This document shows positions 6,979-7,881 of a stretch of 7,881 nt of DNA, one piece after another; positions within the stretch are counted from its first letter, which is position 1; each line of letters opens with the position of its first letter. Source of the stretch: Nanobdellota archaeon (GTDB lineage: Archaea; Nanobdellota; Nanobdellia; Woesearchaeales; GW2011-AR15); the NCBI GenBank assembly GCA_013335235.1, contig JAAXVZ010000050.1:1-7881 (forward strand), read 5' to 3'. The translations under genes were made by a program, and so were the position numbers. The notes under the pieces were generated by a model. The model ran no database searches. It was not told the origin of the DNA and was given only the letters and a program-made list of their open reading frames with translations.

Positions 6979-6995
6979 TTAAATAATTTATTTAA
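6979..6995. repeat. Perfect AT-rich palindrome, candidate operator
   Basis: TTAAATAATTTATTTAA is a perfect inverted repeat with eight-base arms around one central base. It ends 14 bases before the TATA box of the 23-residue protein gene, and CATTAAA (6977-6983) with TTTAATG (6998-7004) forms an overlapping second inverted pair. The position fits an activator or repressor site for the metal cluster, possibly for the membrane regulator next door. AT-rich palindromes also arise by chance, and no second copy was found near the HMA genes. Confidence 0.4.
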
Positions 6996-7003
6996 CCTTT
7001 AAT

Positions 7004-7016
7004 GCAAAATTTATAT
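7004..7016 (+). promoter_or_regulatory. Promoter (BRE-like GCAAAA and TATA box) of the 23-residue protein gene
   Basis: GCAAAA (7004-7009) followed by TTTATAT (7010-7016) looks like an archaeal BRE/TATA pair. Transcription would begin near 7038-7040, just before the Shine-Dalgarno site at 7045. This supports the tiny gene having its own promoter, separate from the membrane regulator. Confidence 0.55.
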
Positions 7017-7044
7017 CTACACTTCCCCTTTTCTTTTCTACAAC

Positions 7045-7052
7045 GGAGGTGG
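7045..7052 (+). promoter_or_regulatory. Strong Shine-Dalgarno site of the 23-residue protein
   Basis: GGAGGTGG is close to the ideal complement of the archaeal 16S tail. Its GGAGG core ends seven bases before the ATG at 7057. Such a strong site in front of so short a frame is the main argument that the frame is translated. Confidence 0.8.
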
Positions 7053-7056
7053 AAAC

Positions 7057-7128
7057 ATGTGTTCCTCATGCGGATGCAGGGACTCTAAAGATAAGAGCCC
7101 AAGCAAAGCAAAACCTAAGAAAAAATAG
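7057..7128 (+). CDS. Tiny 23-residue metal-binding protein with HypB-type MCxxCGC N-terminus and lysine-rich tail
   Basis: The product begins MCSSCGC and continues with a short hydrophilic Lys/Ser/Pro tail ending in three lysines before TAG. The start matches the CxxCGC motif at the N-terminus of the hydrogenase maturation GTPase HypB, where the cysteines and the free amino terminus form a high-affinity nickel site. Here the motif stands alone with no GTPase. I infer a small cytoplasmic metal-binding or metal-delivery peptide; copper, nickel or zinc are all possible. Support for a real gene comes from a strong Shine-Dalgarno site, a TATA box at the right distance, and its place between a membrane regulator and two HMA proteins. 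The longer overlapping plus-strand frame through this region, opening at 7049, has an atypical protein sequence and begins inside the Shine-Dalgarno site, so I prefer the 23-residue frame. The tail may bind RNA, DNA or an acidic partner, but nothing proves it. Confidence 0.7.
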   Translation: MCSSCGCRDSKDKSPSKAKPKKK

Positions 7129-7149
7129 TTCCGTAACTAGTTTCACTTA

Positions 7150-7182
7150 TTTCCTTTTAAACTGTTTCATCTTTCTTTTTCT
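7150..7182 (+). terminator. T-rich tract: candidate terminator of the 23-residue gene, overlapping the next promoter
   Basis: Pyrimidine- and T-rich sequence, including CTTTTAA and TTCTTTTTCTC, follows the tiny gene. Archaeal polymerases stop at oligo-T runs without a hairpin, so this may end its transcript. The same stretch contains CTTTTAAAC (7154-7162), a possible TATA box for the HMA genes, with start expected near 7184. Confidence 0.35.
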
Positions 7183-7183
7183 C

Positions 7184-7264
7184 GTGGCGGGCAGAAAAGA
7201 GAAGATTGCTCTTGCCTGTCAGACAGTAAGGGAGATAAAGGCTCCTGTTGAGGTGATATCATGA
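7184..7264 (+). CDS. Possible leaderless 26-codon micro-ORF coupled to the first HMA gene
   Basis: A GTG at 7184 opens a 26-codon frame that ends in a TGA overlapping the ATG of the first HMA gene (ATGA at 7261-7264). The GTG lies about 26 bases after the centre of a TTTTAAA element (7155-7161), the distance expected for a leaderless archaeal start. The product would be small and slightly basic with a single Cys (KIALACQTVREIKAPVEV). The LACQ segment faintly recalls the end of bacterial [2Fe-2S] ferredoxins, but the rest of that fold is absent and I give this little weight. It may be a leader peptide that couples translation to the HMA gene, or a chance frame. Confidence 0.35.
   Translation: MAGRKEKIALACQTVREIKAPVEVIS
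7250..7257 (+). promoter_or_regulatory. Shine-Dalgarno site of the first HMA protein
   Basis: GAGGTGAT lies three bases before the ATG at 7261, with the GAGG core seven bases away. It supports this start and lies within the end of the 26-codon frame, as expected for coupled genes. Confidence 0.7.
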
Positions 7265-7458
7265 AACAGACGATAAACGTAAAAGGCATGCACTGCAAGA
7301 GCTGCGAGATGCTCATCAATGAGGCTCTTTTAGATGCTGGCGTCAAATCCAGCGCAAGTTCGAAAGACTCTAAAGTCATGGTAGAGTATGATGAGAAGAA
7401 GATCACTATCGCAAAGATCAAGGAGATAATCTCCAAGGAAGGGTATAAGCCAGAATGA
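7261..7458 (+). CDS. Single-domain HMA (heavy-metal-associated) metallochaperone, CopZ-like
   Basis: This 65-residue protein is a stand-alone HMA domain, a small ferredoxin-like fold that carries copper(I) or a similar ion through two cysteines. The signature is complete: VKGMHCKSC at residues 7-15, with C12 and C15 as ligands, and the first helix follows directly. The C-terminal part (ITIAKIKEIISKEGYKPE) matches the second helix and the usual Gly-Tyr near the end of HMA domains. Length is normal for CopZ/Atx1-type chaperones. The start has a good Shine-Dalgarno site, and the stop overlaps the ATG of the second HMA gene in an ATGA, so the two are likely made together. No P1B-type ATPase is visible in the window, so the partner lies elsewhere or was lost at the right-hand junction. 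The metal is not determined by sequence; copper is the most usual. Confidence 0.9.
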   Translation: MKQTINVKGMHCKSCEMLINEALLDAGVKSSASSKDSKVMVEYDEKKITIAKIKEIISKEGYKPE

Positions 7459-7775
7459 AAACCACAATATATATCCCTGATATGGAATGCGAGAGCTGTG
7501 CAAAGCTGATAAGCAAAAAATTCAAGAATGAGAAAGGAATAGATTCCTTCACTTTTGATGAGGAGAAAGCCACAGTCGAGCATGATGAAGGAGTCACCAG
7601 TAAACACATAATATCAATGATAGAGTCAGCAGGCTTCAGGGCAGGCACAGAGCCTTATGACAGGAAGACGTTTTCCGAGAGATGGCGTGATTTCAATGAG
7701 AATCCGCAGAAATACAAGTATGAGAAGAAGGCGATAGCGAATTTCTTTTATATATTCTTATTCTTTCATCTTTAA
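7455..7775 (+). CDS. HMA-domain protein, C-terminally truncated at a breakpoint near 7740
   Basis: Residues 1-63 form a second HMA domain. The motif is IPDMECESC, with ligands C12 and C15, and the domain closes with HIISMIESAGFRAG. Residues 64-95 are a charged linker (FSERWRDFNENPQKYKYEKK), the kind that joins an N-terminal HMA domain to a membrane or transport part in larger archaeal proteins. After about residue 95 the sequence becomes FFYIFLFFHL, and these codons are the antisense of a glycosyltransferase gene fragment. The natural C-terminus is therefore missing and the stop at 7773-7775 is accidental. What was lost is unknown: a transporter, an electron-transfer domain or a P-type ATPase are possible. 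The ATG overlaps the TGA of the first HMA gene (ATGA at 7455-7458), so translation is probably coupled. The HMA call is firm; the full-length function is not known. Confidence 0.85.
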   Translation: MKTTIYIPDMECESCAKLISKKFKNEKGIDSFTFDEEKATVEHDEGVTSKHIISMIESAGFRAGTEPYDRKTFSERWRDFNENPQKYKYEKKAIANFFYIFLFFHL

Positions 7776-7881
7776 TTGATTCTATAATCTCTAAAGTCCT
7801 GTCGGTTGAGCCGTCATCAATAATTAAAAATTCAAAGTTTTTGTAGGTCTGAGATAAAACGCTTTGAACCGAATCAAACAC
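7693..7881 (-). pseudogene. Family 2 glycosyltransferase fragment, cut at both ends
   Basis: Read leftwards from the window edge, the first part is clearly the beginning of a GT-A-fold family 2 glycosyltransferase. It has FDSVQSVLSQTYKNFEFLII, then the DDGSTD nucleotide-sugar-binding motif, then the helix RTLEIIESIKDERIRIYK. About the first 20-25 residues, including the usual SIIIPTYN strand, lie beyond the window, so the GTG at 7879-7881 is not the true start. After the RN that follows IYK, the frame runs into the antisense of the HMA gene (SLSPSSHTCISADSH) and stops at 7693-7695, so real glycosyltransferase sequence covers only about 7742-7881. The acceptor, donor sugar and rest of the enzyme cannot be judged. 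The low G+C suggests a different locus, genome or a recent acquisition compared with the neighbouring metal genes. Confidence 0.8.
7735..7745. other. Composition and gene-content junction (breakpoint or assembly chimera)
   Basis: Two unrelated genes of opposite orientation are both cut here. G+C is 58/120 in 7621-7740 and 41/141 in 7741-7881. No repeat, insertion-sequence end or target-site duplication is visible at the join. It lies only about 140 bases from the window edge. Confidence 0.7.

Noticed and set aside
7216..7226. CTGTCAGACAG short palindrome before the first HMA gene
   Set aside because: Arms of five bases are too short to separate from chance, and it lies inside the candidate 26-codon frame.
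7049..7264. 71-codon plus-strand frame through the micro-protein and the T-rich gap
   Set aside because: It starts inside the Shine-Dalgarno site of the 23-residue gene, and its middle is translated T-rich non-coding DNA. Only its last 26 codons are kept as a separate candidate.
7167..7648. Two minus-strand frames antisense to the HMA genes
   Set aside because: They are shadows of clearly coding HMA frames and have no recognisable content.

Overview
The window looks archaeal, most likely from a DPANN-type lineage (Woesearchaeota or Pacearchaeota style) or a similar uncultivated archaeon; this is inferred from style, not from a marker gene. Supporting signs are purine-rich Shine-Dalgarno sites (AGGAGGG, GGAGGTGG, GAGGTGAT), TATA-box-like elements at archaeal distances from starts, ATGA start/stop overlaps, frequent AGA/AGG and ATA codons, a two-helix membrane protein ending in a winged helix, and a secreted LamG/CARDB-type protein. 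No rRNA, tRNA, CRISPR array or insertion sequence was recognised.

Left part, minus strand (about 1-6060): three genes are read leftwards. First is a 1001-residue protein of no recognised family. It begins with a winged-helix-like segment and then shows what I read as two eroded calcineurin-type metallophosphoesterase (MPE) domains. Six bases downstream is a HAD phosphatase resembling 5'(3')-deoxyribonucleotidases, with all four HAD motifs intact. After a 231-base gap comes a secreted protein with a signal peptide, a LamG domain, a CARDB-like domain and a heparinase/alginate-lyase-like helical domain. Its reading frame appears broken close to the left edge, where the -1 frame continues as a plausible cysteine-containing tail. 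The gap before it holds a 66-codon aromatic-rich open frame with no usual start codon.

Middle (6042-6487): an AT-rich divergent regulatory region with candidate TATA boxes for both directions, an interrupted inverted repeat and a short palindrome. It also holds a doubtful 17-codon cysteine-rich frame.

Right part, plus strand (6488-7740): a compact cluster that looks dedicated to a soft metal, probably copper or nickel. It contains a membrane-anchored winged-helix regulator whose outer loop carries Cys/His/Cys/Met, a perfect AT-rich palindrome, and a 23-residue protein starting with the Cys-x-x-Cys-Gly-Cys motif known from the N-terminus of HypB. These are followed by a possible leaderless 26-codon frame and two heavy-metal-associated (HMA) domain proteins. 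The last three are joined by ATGA overlaps, so they are probably co-translated.

Right edge (about 7740-7881): the sequence changes abruptly. G+C falls from 48% (120 bases before) to 29% (141 bases after). The second HMA protein loses its natural C-terminus, and a family 2 glycosyltransferase fragment enters on the opposite strand, also cut at the same point. This is a recombination breakpoint or a chimeric assembly end, so the last 140 bases should not be taken as native context.
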